From positions 1-25,412 of the IMG/VR virus record IMGVR_UViG_3300046000_003092: 25,412 nt of DNA; one strand, written 5' to 3'. Of this stretch, positions 1 to 7,734 are shown piece after piece. The notes under the pieces are model-generated. The model did not search any database, had not been told where the DNA came from, and worked only from the letters and a program-made list of their open reading frames with translations. The position numbers and the translations under genes are program-made. This stretch comes from a virus. The stretch's first letter is position 1; each line of letters begins with the position of its first letter.

Positions 1-7
1 CAGACAT
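1..7 (-). CDS. First codons of a leftward gene cut by the window edge
   Basis: On the minus strand an ATG (7..5) follows AGGAG with a 7-nt spacer, directly after the TAG stop of the co-chaperonin gene. Only two complete codons (Met-Ser) lie in the window, so nothing can be said about the product. The strand, spacing and good Shine-Dalgarno suggest the late operon continues leftward. Confidence 0.35.
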
Positions 8-16
8 TTATGGCTC

Positions 17-427
17 CTATTTACGTTTAATACCACGGGGGTCGTCTACGATGCCTTCCACAGAATCATCGTTGATGATGCGGAATTCACGCCCATGAAT
101 TACTAAACGAGTTCCAGCGTTGGGGCGTACAAGGATAAAATCTCCTTTTTTGCACCAAGGTCCACTGGGAAAACGGTCTTTGTCTTTATAGCAATCAGGT
201 CCTAAATCCACTACAAATAGGACTGTTGTTAAAAGTTCATCAAATCGGACAGCTTCGTCTGTCTTTATGATGCCGCCTTCATACTCCCGCTCCACTTCAG
301 GAATAGCACATAGAATGCGGTATCCAGATGGTTTAGGTAGTTGTTTTGCCTTCTCTTCGTCCGTCTCAGGCAATACGGTAATATCGTTTACATCATCGGT
401 GGTCGATCCGATTAGTAATTCAGTCAT
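17..427 (-). CDS. Phage GroES-like co-chaperonin (Cpn10 fold)
   Basis: The 136-aa product has a ~30-residue acidic N-terminal extension followed by a Cpn10-like beta-barrel. SGYRILC (34-40) opens the domain. EYEGGII (48-54) fits the GroES mobile loop, whose GGI/GGV tripeptide docks on GroEL. LGPDCY (75-80) and KKGDFILVRPNAG (93-105) match the conserved core. Phage GroES homologues such as T4 gp31 cap host GroEL to fold the major capsid protein, and position in the head/packaging operon fits that. The start is chosen from GGAG upstream of ATG 427; the ATG overlaps the upstream stop as ATGACTGA, an 8-nt overlap. No GroEL is seen, so use of host GroEL is inferred. Sequence is far from cellular GroES, so the call rests on motif order. 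Confidence 0.8.
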   Translation of the reverse strand: MTELLIGSTTDDVNDITVLPETDEEKAKQLPKPSGYRILCAIPEVEREYEGGIIKTDEAVRFDELLTTVLFVVDLGPDCYKDKDRFPSGPWCKKGDFILVRPNAGTRLVIHGREFRIINDDSVEGIVDDPRGIKRK

Positions 428-605
428 TCATTTTCTCCATTTTGTCTTTGAGGTCTAATATGTAACCCTTTGCTGTGAGCAGACCTCGAATCTCTCCGCA
501 AACTCGTTGATACTGTACGTGATCCATATTGCCAACCACTACAGCATTCTTTAATTGGTCAGCTTTTTCGTCTATCTGACCCATTAAAACGTCAATTTCT
601 GTCAT
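420..605 (-). CDS. Small hypothetical protein between portal and co-chaperonin genes
   Basis: The 61-aa product is charged and mostly helical in appearance (MGQIDEKADQLKNAVVVGN), with no cysteines or membrane segment. Its ATG overlaps the portal stop codon as ATGA, and its own end overlaps the co-chaperonin start by 8 nt, so it is probably translated by coupling within the late operon. No family is recognised. A head-assembly accessory role would suit the position but is not shown by the sequence. Confidence 0.7.
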   Translation of the reverse strand: MTEIDVLMGQIDEKADQLKNAVVVGNMDHVQYQRVCGEIRGLLTAKGYILDLKDKMEKMND

Positions 606-3031
606 TGTTTATTCCTTGATTTAGCAATATCAATACCCATTCTGGTTGCCTCTAATTCACTAGAACGATCCAGCTTGTCCTTATCAGCAGCCACTTTTAC
701 TCCTAATTTATTTCCCTCAATTTCAACTTGAGCGGCAATCCTATCTCTCTCAACATTGAGTTGCTCTTGTTTGAGTTGGATATCTGCCTGATCTTTCTGG
801 GCTTTTCTCTGTACATCCTGTGCCTTAATCTGGAGTTCTTGCTGTTGCATTTGGATAATAGGATCCTGAGCCTGTTGCTGTGCTTGTTGTTGAGCCATCT
901 GAGCTTGATTCTGCTGGAGAAGTTGGGCAGAAGCTTGAGCTACCAATCTAGAAAGCTGGACTTCATAGTCCTCTGGGATGGTTTCGTCATCATCCTTGAG
1001 GTACGGTAATGGCGCTCCTAATTGCTGTTCCATCATCTGGCGGTACTTAAATCCAAAGTGTTCAGCTATATGGGCATTTAGGGCTGCCGCCATCATCTGC
1101 GCCTGTGGGTTTTGTCCAATAATTTGAGCCGTTAATGGATCCTTCATAAAGTTCGTATGGGTAATGATGTGAGCTTCATGGTCTTGATATATGAATGCCT
1201 TTAGTGGCTTCATAGTTAAGACATCCATGTTTTCCGTAACTGGATCTTTGGGCTTTTTGTCATCTTCCAACGGTATAAGCTTCTGGGCGTTGCGAATTCC
1301 CAACACATCTAGCATCTGGCGGTGTAACTGCGGCAGGTTATAAATCTGCGGCGCCCCTTGAGCCAGCTGGAGAACTGCTTGGTACTGAACAATCTTTTGC
1401 GCCATCGTTGCTGCATTAGGATCACTGACAGGAATGACCGTGACCAAGTCATAATCCGACTGTTTTGCACGAGGGCTGCCTTCTTCAGGTTCATAGTCAT
1501 ATTCTTCTGGGGTGTAATCTCGAATGATCTCTTTTAAAAGCTTTAACTCCTGCTTCATCGAGTAATGAATACGGGATTGCACCGCAGACATGACCTTTAG
1601 GGTACGCTCTAAAATTGCCAAAGTTGTACCGACTGGGGCGTTTGCAGACATATCCGCAATCTTCATATCGCCTGCGGAAGCGAATCTGCGACCTTCTTCG
1701 ACAATCGTACCTAGGAGGGAATACAGAACCTGACTGGGTTCCTTGTAAGGAAGAGTCATTAAGTTATCTTTAATGGCTCCGCTAGGAACATCTACGTCTC
1801 TAAATTCACCTGGGGCAATCGGGGTATCGTCTCCCTTAACTCGCAGACCTCTGGTTTTAAAGCCACCTGGCAGATTCGATAATGTGCCTGCGTCCACAAG
1901 CTGTCTGATAAGAGAAGTACCAGACTTAGCAAAAGCGCCGACAAGGTGGATAAGCCCAAAACAATAAAAACCAAAGCCTGGAACATATCCATAATGGACA
2001 AAGTGATTCCTTTTTTGATGAGTATCATCTTCGGGTCTCCAATTTCTACGGATAGACAGAATAGTCTGTGTACCCTTTTCAATCGTTACGACATACGGAA
2101 GAGCGATTCCTGTCTTTTCTCCGTCTTCTTCGTCTTCGTAGCCTGGAAGGTCTAGGTCTACGTGCATCTCCAAAAGTTTGTAGCGGTCGTCTGAAGTTGC
2201 CCGAAAACCCATTTTTTCAGCAATTTTCTTCTCAACTTCATCTAAGGCTCCACTAGGCTCCTCTAAATCTACATCCCTGTAAAAGCCTGCAAACTGAAGT
2301 CTCTTGACTTCATTCTCAGTCTTTCGCATGACATGAGTCACACGGGGGGACTGCTCTAGACTAGAAGCTCCATAAGGAACAACAATGTCCTCGGCAGGGA
2401 TAAACATTGACACTTGGCGGTCTAAGGCGGGGTCAAAGTAAACTTTCTTAAAAGCGTTACCTGAGAGTCCTAATCCCCAAATCATTCTTTCGTGTTCAGG
2501 GCGATACTCCGTCATAACGTCTGTCAGCTGATAGTTCATATCATCTTGAACTCGCTGGGCAGCGTCTTTCTTTTCTTGAGTTTCTTTACCAACAATTAAA
2601 GTCTTAACAGGACCCGCTGCTGGGAAAGTCTCCATGATTGTTTCGGCTTGGAACTTAACAAGTGCTTCGGATAGGAGGGGGTGATATACACCACAGGCTC
2701 CTTCCCAAGGCTCGGAGCGTTCTTCAATCTTCATACCCAACAACTCAAGTCCGTCTACATAGGTCTGAATCCAGTCCTTGCGGGCTGAGATATCGTCTTC
2801 AAAGTCTCCAAGTAAATCACCAGCAATTTCTGTTAACTCACCTTCGGACATATACTCCGCAAGGTTGGCGTCAAAATCTTTGTCTGAAGGTTCGGCAGGT
2901 TCAATCTCAATCTCCATGCCGTCAATCCCAATTTTGACTGACTCTGGGTCTTCGATCTCAATCTCGATATCAGGTTCTGTAGGTATAGAATCAATCCCTA
3001 CTGGGGCTTGGTACAGACTTTTCTCAATCAT
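602..3031 (-). CDS. Phage portal protein
   Basis: The 809-aa product lies directly downstream of the terminase large subunit, the usual place for a portal. It has an acidic N-terminus rich in EIEIE repeats (about 20-45), a long alpha/beta body and a C-terminal tail from about residue 680 that is rich in Gln and Ala (QQNQAQMAQQQAQQQAQ) followed by a long charged helix (to about 800). Large podovirus-type portals often have such a helical Gln-rich barrel tail. Portals form the dodecameric DNA channel at one head vertex and dock the terminase. The ATG follows AAGGA with suitable spacing; 8 nt separate it from the terminase stop. The assignment comes from size, tail character and context rather than a catalytic motif. 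Confidence 0.85.
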   Translation of the reverse strand: MIEKSLYQAPVGIDSIPTEPDIEIEIEDPESVKIGIDGMEIEIEPAEPSDKDFDANLAEYMSEGELTEIAGDLLGDFEDDISARKDWIQTYVDGLELLGMKIEERSEPWEGACGVYHPLLSEALVKFQAETIMETFPAAGPVKTLIVGKETQEKKDAAQRVQDDMNYQLTDVMTEYRPEHERMIWGLGLSGNAFKKVYFDPALDRQVSMFIPAEDIVVPYGASSLEQSPRVTHVMRKTENEVKRLQFAGFYRDVDLEEPSGALDEVEKKIAEKMGFRATSDDRYKLLEMHVDLDLPGYEDEEDGEKTGIALPYVVTIEKGTQTILSIRRNWRPEDDTHQKRNHFVHYGYVPGFGFYCFGLIHLVGAFAKSGTSLIRQLVDAGTLSNLPGGFKTRGLRVKGDDTPIAPGEFRDVDVPSGAIKDNLMTLPYKEPSQVLYSLLGTIVEEGRRFASAGDMKIADMSANAPVGTTLAILERTLKVMSAVQSRIHYSMKQELKLLKEIIRDYTPEEYDYEPEEGSPRAKQSDYDLVTVIPVSDPNAATMAQKIVQYQAVLQLAQGAPQIYNLPQLHRQMLDVLGIRNAQKLIPLEDDKKPKDPVTENMDVLTMKPLKAFIYQDHEAHIITHTNFMKDPLTAQIIGQNPQAQMMAAALNAHIAEHFGFKYRQMMEQQLGAPLPYLKDDDETIPEDYEVQLSRLVAQASAQLLQQNQAQMAQQQAQQQAQDPIIQMQQQELQIKAQDVQRKAQKDQADIQLKQEQLNVERDRIAAQVEIEGNKLGVKVAADKDKLDRSSELEATRMGIDIAKSRNKQ

Positions 3032-3039
3032 GATATTCC

Positions 3040-4539
3040 TTAGTAATATGCTGCTTTACGCCTAAATAAAATAGGTTCGTCTGGTTCATCTGTTTGTAAA
3101 CGAATAAATCCGCCTTTTCTAAAACGAATTAACGCCTGTGTACTAGAGTCCACTAAGTCATCGTGTTCTGAATTAGGAAAAGCTGCCATCTCTTCTATTA
3201 CTTCTTCCGCCCATCGTTTTGCTGGCGCCCACACTTTCCCAGACGCAAACAGATCTGACACAGAATTAATACGAGCTATCTTATCATTACCCCTAGTGGG
3301 AGTAAACTCTTGAACTGGTATTCCACGCTGTCTTAATTCATATATTAGTGGGGAACCTGCTGCTTTTGCCTCCACAACGAAGGCGTCTGGCTCCCATTCC
3401 ATATAATATTGGTACGCCCGCTCCTTTAGTTCTGGGAATTCCATCCGTTCTTTGAACGCATCTAGCAAAATAACGTTGGGATCGCTCTCATTATCGTTCA
3501 TATAAAAGACGCCCCAAGTCGTACAGGCTGAGTAGTCGCTTCTTTCGTTCTTTGTGAAGGCGGTATCCCACGACTGAATCACAAAATTACATTTTGGCGG
3601 TCTTTCATCTGTCCATAGCTTCCACCACTCCCGTTTTACGATGGCTCCTTCTTCCGAAGTAGGCTGTTGCTGGTATTGGGCGTTCCATTTTGACAGCGGA
3701 AGCTCTAGTCTTAGGGCTTCTAGCTCTTCTAAGCTCCAAAATTCGGGCCATAATGGGTTTCCAGAGGGGAGAATTGCTGGAAAGTCGATGATTTCCCACT
3801 CTTCCCCGTCTTTATCGATCCAACTCTTGACGATTCTTCCCGTTAAATCCCGTTTTGCCCAGCGTGTCATAACAACAACGATGCTTCCACCAGGTTGGAG
3901 ACGCTGACGAGGACCCGAAGAGTACCACTCAAAGACTTTATCGTAGATTTCTGGGTTTGTTGCCGCTATTGCAGCCTCTTGTTCTGAGTGTGGATCGTCA
4001 ATAATTAGTAAATCCGCACCTTTACCTGTTACCGTACCCCCGACCCCGATCGCAAAATACTCCCCGCCATGATTAGTACTCCAGCGCCCCGCTGCTTTGG
4101 AGTCCTGCTTCAGTCCTACGTTGGGAAAGACTGTGGAGTAAACCTCTGAACCCACTAAGTTCCTGACCTTACGTCCAAAGCCGACCGCCAATTCCGCAGT
4201 ATTAGAACACTGAATAATCTTCTTATCAGGGTACTTTCCTAAAAACCAGGCAGGAAGAAGAAAGGAGGCAAACTCAGACTTAGTATGACGAGGAGGCATA
4301 TTAATAATAAGGCGTCTAGTTTTTCCATTTACGATCTCCTCAAATTTCTTAGCCATGACCTTGTGATGTCTGCCATTTATAAAACTGGGCCACATCTGTT
4401 TCACAAACGGTAGAAAGTTCTTCTCCGCCTTCTCTCTCATAAGAGAATCTCGGTACTCCAAGGCAGTCTTAAGAAGTTCTTCTTGTTCTTCAGGGGGAGC
4501 TTGCGCTATTAGTTTTTCTAGCTTATTCAAGTAAGTCAC
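3040..4539 (-). CDS. terL: Terminase large subunit (DNA-packaging ATPase and nuclease)
   Basis: The 499-aa product contains the two domains of TerL. The N-terminal ATPase has a variant Walker A, PPRHTKSE (82-89), and Walker B LLIIDDPHS (177-185) with the catalytic acid following. The C-terminal RNase H-like nuclease has SWDTAF (D325), VVEAKAAGSP (E390) and NSEHDDLVDS (D460/D461), the acidic triad that cuts concatemeric DNA. Length is normal for the family. The protein pumps DNA into the prohead through the portal encoded next to it. Its start overlaps the upstream wHTH gene by 17 nt, implying one polycistronic message. Confidence 0.96.
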   Translation of the reverse strand: MTYLNKLEKLIAQAPPEEQEELLKTALEYRDSLMREKAEKNFLPFVKQMWPSFINGRHHKVMAKKFEEIVNGKTRRLIINMPPRHTKSEFASFLLPAWFLGKYPDKKIIQCSNTAELAVGFGRKVRNLVGSEVYSTVFPNVGLKQDSKAAGRWSTNHGGEYFAIGVGGTVTGKGADLLIIDDPHSEQEAAIAATNPEIYDKVFEWYSSGPRQRLQPGGSIVVVMTRWAKRDLTGRIVKSWIDKDGEEWEIIDFPAILPSGNPLWPEFWSLEELEALRLELPLSKWNAQYQQQPTSEEGAIVKREWWKLWTDERPPKCNFVIQSWDTAFTKNERSDYSACTTWGVFYMNDNESDPNVILLDAFKERMEFPELKERAYQYYMEWEPDAFVVEAKAAGSPLIYELRQRGIPVQEFTPTRGNDKIARINSVSDLFASGKVWAPAKRWAEEVIEEMAAFPNSEHDDLVDSSTQALIRFRKGGFIRLQTDEPDEPILFRRKAAYY

Positions 4540-4759
4540 TTAGATTCCTAAACTTAATTCCAGAAGGTCTTAACGTCCGCCGCTTATTTGGGATCTTCTT
4601 ACAGGCGCCGATATTAACTAACTCGTTAATCAGGCGGGAAACGTTACTTCTACTTTTATCTTTAGAGACCATCATGATCTCATCTATAGAAGGACTATAT
4701 CCATACTTCTTCCACCACATCTCTATCACCAGATAGATATCCTGTTGGCGGGGCGTCAT
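4523..4759 (-). CDS. Small winged-helix protein resembling the LexA DNA-binding domain
   Basis: The 78-aa product starts MTPRQQDIY and continues with GYSPSIDEI, which resembles the LexA N-terminal domain (LTxRQxxIL...GxxPSxxEI). A second helix region, RSNVSRLINELVNIGA, is where LexA has its recognition helix. There is no C-terminal autocleavage (S24) domain. It may be a DNA-binding accessory protein for packaging or a regulator of the late operon. It overlaps terL by 17 nt and the upstream gene by 4 nt (ATGA). The fold call is from motif resemblance. Confidence 0.7.
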   Translation of the reverse strand: MTPRQQDIYLVIEMWWKKYGYSPSIDEIMMVSKDKSRSNVSRLINELVNIGACKKIPNKRRTLRPSGIKFRNLSDLLE

Positions 4760-4941
4760 TTCTTAGCCCTCTCTATAACCCTGTTTGCCAGGCACTTAGA
4801 CTCTTCTTCCCATATCGCCCGCTTGATTGAACTCATCACACGGAGCAGGGCAGCTTTATCATTCCTAAGAAGATACTTAAGTGTCTGTATAGCCAATTCC
4901 TCTTTTTCCAAAATATACCCCCCTACCCCTTTTCTTTCCAA
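4756..4941 (-). CDS. Small hypothetical protein, start uncertain (TTG at 4941 or 4911)
   Basis: The product is 61 aa from TTG 4941 or 51 aa from TTG 4911. The second start is better supported: a G-run (GGTAGGGGGG) lies about 6 nt upstream, and the protein then begins LEKEELAIQT with Met replacing Leu. The remainder is helical and basic (IKRAIWEEESKCLANRVIERAKK). It overlaps the terminase small-subunit gene at its start and the wHTH gene by ATGA. No family is recognised. Confidence 0.55.
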   Translation of the reverse strand: MERKGVGGYILEKEELAIQTLKYLLRNDKAALLRVMSSIKRAIWEEESKCLANRVIERAKK

Positions 4942-5804
4942 ACATTGACGGGGGGTGTTTCTATATCTTCGCCCTTACTCTCTTTTCCTAAATTTGCACC
5001 CCCCACCCCCTCTTTTTTAGATTCTTCAAGGGGGGGTTTAGGTGGAAACGTTTCCACTTCACTTTTTTCTTCTTCAGAATCAGTAGGTTGAAGAGGCTCT
5101 TTTTCAGAATCAGTAGACTCAGAGGCGTTAGAAGAGGCGGATTGAGTGTTGGGAATACTATGTATATAGTTCCCATGCTCGGCGTGGTTATTTTTGGGGG
5201 GTCGGGTAGTGGTGGGTTCTTCGGTTTGGGGTTCTGATTCTGTCGGATTGTTTCCTGATAATTCCCTTAGTAAACTTTCCCCTTCGTCTATCTCTGAGGC
5301 GTCAACATTGATAATAGTTTTTAGTTGGTCTAGCAGTCTTTCTTTAATCTTACTGCTCTCATGTATTACCCTCGTTTCTTTCCTGTCCACGAATGCCCCG
5401 ACCTCGCTAACCTTACCCAAGAGTTCTAGGGATCGTATCCGTTGTGCGTCTTTTACTTCGGGATTGAGTGCTAGTTCTGTCAGTTGATGTATTACTAACT
5501 CCCTCAATCTTTCGGGTTTTTGGTATTCCCTCGCCTCAAATGCCCTACTATATGCCTCGATCATATTGGATACATTCGGGTTGTTTGCGACCTTATGAGC
5601 CTCTGTCGCTTGTGTTGGTTTCTTAGCCTTAGTGTCGTAGGCGATACGATACGCTACTGTTTTAGGTTTACCGAGTGCGACCTGTTTGGCGAATGTCTTT
5701 TGTTTATGGGTGAGTTCTCTAGAATTGGCTGATCCTAGCAGTATCTGCTCTATTGGAATGTTCTCTAATCCCTCTTTTATCTCTCTCTTGGTGATCTTAG
5801 CCAT
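4923..5804 (-). CDS. terS: Putative terminase small subunit with long low-complexity tail
   Basis: The 293-aa product begins with a basic helix and then ELTHKQKTFAKQVALGKPKTVAYRIAY split over residues 30-56, the pattern of small-terminase DNA-binding domains (LTxKQxxFxxxYlxGxnatxAyrxAY). An alpha-helical oligomerisation region follows (about 85-180). From about 190 the chain is an acidic Ser/Thr/Pro/Glu-rich tail with two TDSE units (STDSEKE, PTDSEEE). Typical TerS proteins lack such a tail. TerS recognises packaging sites and stimulates TerL, encoded three genes downstream. No clear Shine-Dalgarno precedes ATG 5804. The tail coding region contains four G/C runs of 6-7 and a LacI-operator-like palindrome (5042-5057). 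Confidence 0.75.
   Translation of the reverse strand: MAKITKREIKEGLENIPIEQILLGSANSRELTHKQKTFAKQVALGKPKTVAYRIAYDTKAKKPTQATEAHKVANNPNVSNMIEAYSRAFEAREYQKPERLRELVIHQLTELALNPEVKDAQRIRSLELLGKVSEVGAFVDRKETRVIHESSKIKERLLDQLKTIINVDASEIDEGESLLRELSGNNPTESEPQTEEPTTTRPPKNNHAEHGNYIHSIPNTQSASSNASESTDSEKEPLQPTDSEEEKSEVETFPPKPPLEESKKEGVGGANLGKESKGEDIETPPVNVWKEKG
5030..5117. repeat. Short direct repeat and homopolymer runs in the terS tail
   Basis: TTCAGAATCAGTAG occurs at 5074-5087 and again at 5104-5117, a 30-bp period encoding repeated TDSE units. Nearby are G7 (5030-5036), C6 (4999-5004), G6 (4950-4955) and G6 (5196-5201). The repeats look like slippage products that extended an acidic linker. Confidence 0.7.
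5042..5057. promoter_or_regulatory. Perfect 16-bp palindrome, LacI/GalR operator-like (copy 1)
   Basis: GTGGAAACGTTTCCAC is a perfect palindrome with a central CG, the shape of LacI/GalR-family operators (TGNAANCGNTNNCA). It lies inside the terS coding sequence, encoding VETFP on the minus strand. The same 16 bp occur at 18857-18872, next to a predicted promoter. Regulator binding is inferred. Confidence 0.55.
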
Positions 5805-5883
5805 ATTGGAATAATTGCGGTCTTTTTGGGTTTATCTTGGTTATGTAATCTAGTGGTAAATCGTAGGTATTTAATAAGAACAA

Positions 5884-5912
5884 ATCATATACCTATTTTT
5901 TACTGTATGCAA
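5884..5912 (-). promoter_or_regulatory. Candidate leftward promoter for the late/packaging operon
   Basis: On the minus strand TTGCAT (5912..5907) is followed by 17 bp and TATGAT (5889..5884), five of six matches to the sigma-70 -10. The expected start point is about 70 nt upstream of terS. The -35 and spacer length match the leftward promoter at 18803-18831. Confidence 0.5.
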
Positions 5913-5984
5913 ACCCACTACTGTATAGATAAACATTAGGGTATGTCATAGTATAAAAAAGTAGTAAATAGTAGGAATTAGGTA

Positions 5985-6013
5985 TTGACACCCTTATAAA
6001 CATTACATAAGAT
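5985..6013 (+). promoter_or_regulatory. Rightward sigma-70-like promoter for the small-gene array
   Basis: TTGACA (5985-5990), a 17-bp spacer and TAAGAT (6008-6013) form a good sigma-70 promoter. It points into the gene starting at 6062 and would give a leader of about 40 nt. With the leftward candidate at 5884-5912 it makes 5805-6061 a divergent control region; no gene is seen in this stretch. Confidence 0.7.
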
Positions 6014-6061
6014 CACCATATGTAGTTTTGATTGATGTATTGCATATATGAAAGGGTTTAT

Positions 6062-6397
6062 ATGTCTAGATATCTAAAGGTATTAAAAAAGATTGATAAA
6101 GAAATGAATGCGAAAGGTTTTACACTTTTTATGGTTGGTGATGGTGAAGACACTATTAACGCTGAGGATCACACCAAAACCAAGTTATACGATTGGGCAA
6201 CACAATGCGATCTAGGTTCTATGCACTATCAAGACAATTTGGGGTTCAAGATTAGTTATTACCTTGTTTATGGGAATGCCATACACGAAACAATTGCGGA
6301 TTATGGTTGGAATAGTGACACATCCAAGGTAATAGCGGATGAAGTTTGGAACATTGTATCGAGTCATTTTGAAAAAATGCACAGGGAATATGCTTAG
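6062..6397 (+). CDS. Hypothetical protein, first gene of the rightward array
   Basis: The 111-aa product starts MSRYLKVLKKIDKEM. ATG 6062 is preferred over the in-frame ATG 6032 because GAAAGGG precedes it by about 7 nt. It is a soluble alpha/beta-looking protein with many aromatics and no recognised motif. As first gene after the TTGACA promoter it should be expressed early. It is separated from the next gene by a 73-nt spacer holding two small hairpins, unlike the rest of the array. Confidence 0.75.
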   Translation: MSRYLKVLKKIDKEMNAKGFTLFMVGDGEDTINAEDHTKTKLYDWATQCDLGSMHYQDNLGFKISYYLVYGNAIHETIADYGWNSDTSKVIADEVWNIVSSHFEKMHREYA

Positions 6398-6403
6398 ATC
6401 GAA

Positions 6404-6421
6404 ACGGGTAGAGATACCCGT
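6404..6421 (+). other. RNA hairpin with GNRA tetraloop, followed by a second small stem
   Basis: ACGGGTA-GAGA-TACCCGT is a 7-bp stem with a GAGA (GNRA) tetraloop seven nucleotides after the stop codon. A second stem, AGGG-TTTTG-CCCT, occupies 6425-6437. There is no T-run, so it is more likely an mRNA-stabilising or processing element than an intrinsic terminator. Confidence 0.55.
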
Positions 6422-6470
6422 CTGAGGGTTTTGCCCTTACTGATGAGATCAATTAACAGGAGTCTAAAAA

Positions 6471-6734
6471 ATGAACATTGAATTAACTTTTTATTCTGAT
6501 CCTTCCCATGGCTGGGGTCAAATTCCACACCATTTAATTGATGACCTTGGAATCGGGTCAAAAATTAGTGGGTATTCCTACAAAGATCAAGATTGTGCCT
6601 ACTTAGAGGAAGACTGCGACCTCAGTCTTTTTATGCAATCGGCAGAGGCAAAGGGTTGGAAGATTACATTTAAAGAACGCAATTTTAACCACGATTGTGC
6701 TATCAGAAATTACAAACGCTACACAGGAGTTTAA
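6471..6734 (+). CDS. Conserved phage small protein (FYSDPSHGW family)
   Basis: The 87-aa product opens ELTFYSDPSHGWGQIPHHL and contains YSYKDQDCAYLEEDCDLSLF, a pattern I recall from short conserved phage and plasmid proteins of unknown function. ATG 6471 follows ACAGGAG. A 3-nt gap separates its stop from the next gene. No catalytic motif or membrane segment is evident. Confidence 0.8.
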   Translation: MNIELTFYSDPSHGWGQIPHHLIDDLGIGSKISGYSYKDQDCAYLEEDCDLSLFMQSAEAKGWKITFKERNFNHDCAIRNYKRYTGV

Positions 6735-6737
6735 AAA

Positions 6738-6920
6738 ATGAATGTTTACCAAGAAAACGGATACGAAAACAGACGGGACTATTTGGAAAATTTAGCCCTA
6801 GATTACGGCATAGAAAAAACCGAAGTTTTTACTATTGCTAGTTTATTGGGTAGGGATGAGGATTTTGACGGGCTTGTGAGTATGTTAGACGATCACACAA
6901 ATAAATTTTATGGGGAGTAA
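6738..6920 (+). CDS. Conserved small hypothetical protein (LGxxEDFDGLV type)
   Basis: The 60-aa product ends with LALDYGIEKTEVFTIASLLG and DEDFDGLVSMLDD, a compact helical motif that recurs in small phage and plasmid proteins. ACAGGAG upstream of ATG 6738 lies within the end of the preceding gene. Function is unknown. Confidence 0.75.
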   Translation: MNVYQENGYENRRDYLENLALDYGIEKTEVFTIASLLGRDEDFDGLVSMLDDHTNKFYGE

Positions 6921-6925
6921 TTGAA

Positions 6926-7210
6926 ATGGTAGATTCTGACAGTTTTACACGGGTAAAAAACGACATAAACGGGAATCCCCGTTATGTAATCCATTTTTTG
7001 CATTTTATAAAAGATGGGGACACGGACAAGAGTAAACCCGATTTTGTTTCAAAAATGTATGACATAGCACTAGCACGGGCAAAAAAACATCCTTTTTATG
7101 GTCGCAAATTCCACAACAAACAATTTGGGGGTGGGATTGTATTTTGCACCTATAACTTAAACGGGCTTATTCGAGATATTAACGAACTAATGGAAGGGGT
7201 AACAGCATGA
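6926..7210 (+). CDS. Conserved phage hypothetical (FTRVKNDINGNPRYV family)
   Basis: The 94-aa product contains FTRVKNDINGNPRYVIHFL near the start and GRKFHNKQFGGGIVFCTYN toward the end. I recall this signature from small conserved phage proteins with no known role. The ATG follows GGGGAG. Its stop overlaps the next start (ATGA). Confidence 0.75.
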   Translation: MVDSDSFTRVKNDINGNPRYVIHFLHFIKDGDTDKSKPDFVSKMYDIALARAKKHPFYGRKFHNKQFGGGIVFCTYNLNGLIRDINELMEGVTA

Positions 7211-7506
7211 CCGACAGAGAAAAATTAAACAATGCGGGATTTTCAGACTATCGCACCATTGAAGAAAATGGGGGAACAAATCCCGTGGAAGTAAGTAAGG
7301 AATTTTATTGGGAAATGCTCGAAGTTTTGCCCCCGTCTAAATGGACACGGGGACACGATACCGAAAGTTTTTATATATGCGAGGCATTAACGGGTAATTT
7401 GCACGAATGGATCACACGCATAGGAAATAGGTATTTTGCATTGATAGCACCAAGATCAAGCAATCACGAGCAGATTATTAGCAAGTGTTTACCACTAATA
7501 AATTAA
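7207..7506 (+). CDS. Hypothetical protein resembling DUF1419-type small proteins
   Basis: The 99-aa product has YWEMLEVLPPSKW in its middle followed by TESFYICEALTG, a pattern like that of DUF1419-type proteins of plasmids and phages. The last part (YFALIAPRSSNHEQIISKC) looks like a beta-hairpin plus helix. It is coupled to the previous gene by ATGA. Function is unknown and the family call is tentative. Confidence 0.7.
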   Translation: MTDREKLNNAGFSDYRTIEENGGTNPVEVSKEFYWEMLEVLPPSKWTRGHDTESFYICEALTGNLHEWITRIGNRYFALIAPRSSNHEQIISKCLPLIN

Positions 7507-7515
7507 GGGAAAAAA

Positions 7516-7734
7516 ATGAAAGAACAAAAGGTATTTTTTAGGATCATAGACCACACCCAAGGCAGTCATATTGGGAGTGCGGAATTATGGTATTGGGCAG
7601 ACTGCGAGAATGCGGAGAGTGCTATTAAATTCTATTGCGACAGTCAAAACAAGCATTGTGGCACGGCTTGGGAGTTATACAGAATAGATGGATATCTAAA
7701 CGAGCAAACCAACAACATAGAGGCAACGGCATGA
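7516..7734 (+). CDS. Small hypothetical protein
   Basis: The 72-aa product (MKEQKVFFRIIDHTQGSHIG...) looks like a small beta-alpha protein with two Cys in the middle. AAGGGAAAAAA precedes the ATG. The stop overlaps the next start as ATGA. No family is recognised. Confidence 0.7.
   Translation: MKEQKVFFRIIDHTQGSHIGSAELWYWADCENAESAIKFYCDSQNKHCGTAWELYRIDGYLNEQTNNIEATA

Noticed and set aside
1309-2256. Several open frames on both strands inside the portal gene
   Set aside because: They are shadows of one continuous 809-codon gene; none has its own convincing Shine-Dalgarno or family pattern.
5012-5018. A6G slippery heptamer on the minus strand in terS as a programmed frameshift site
   Set aside because: In the terS frame the codons are AAA AAA G.., not A AAA AAG, so the canonical phase for -1 slippage is wrong, and no downstream stem is obvious.
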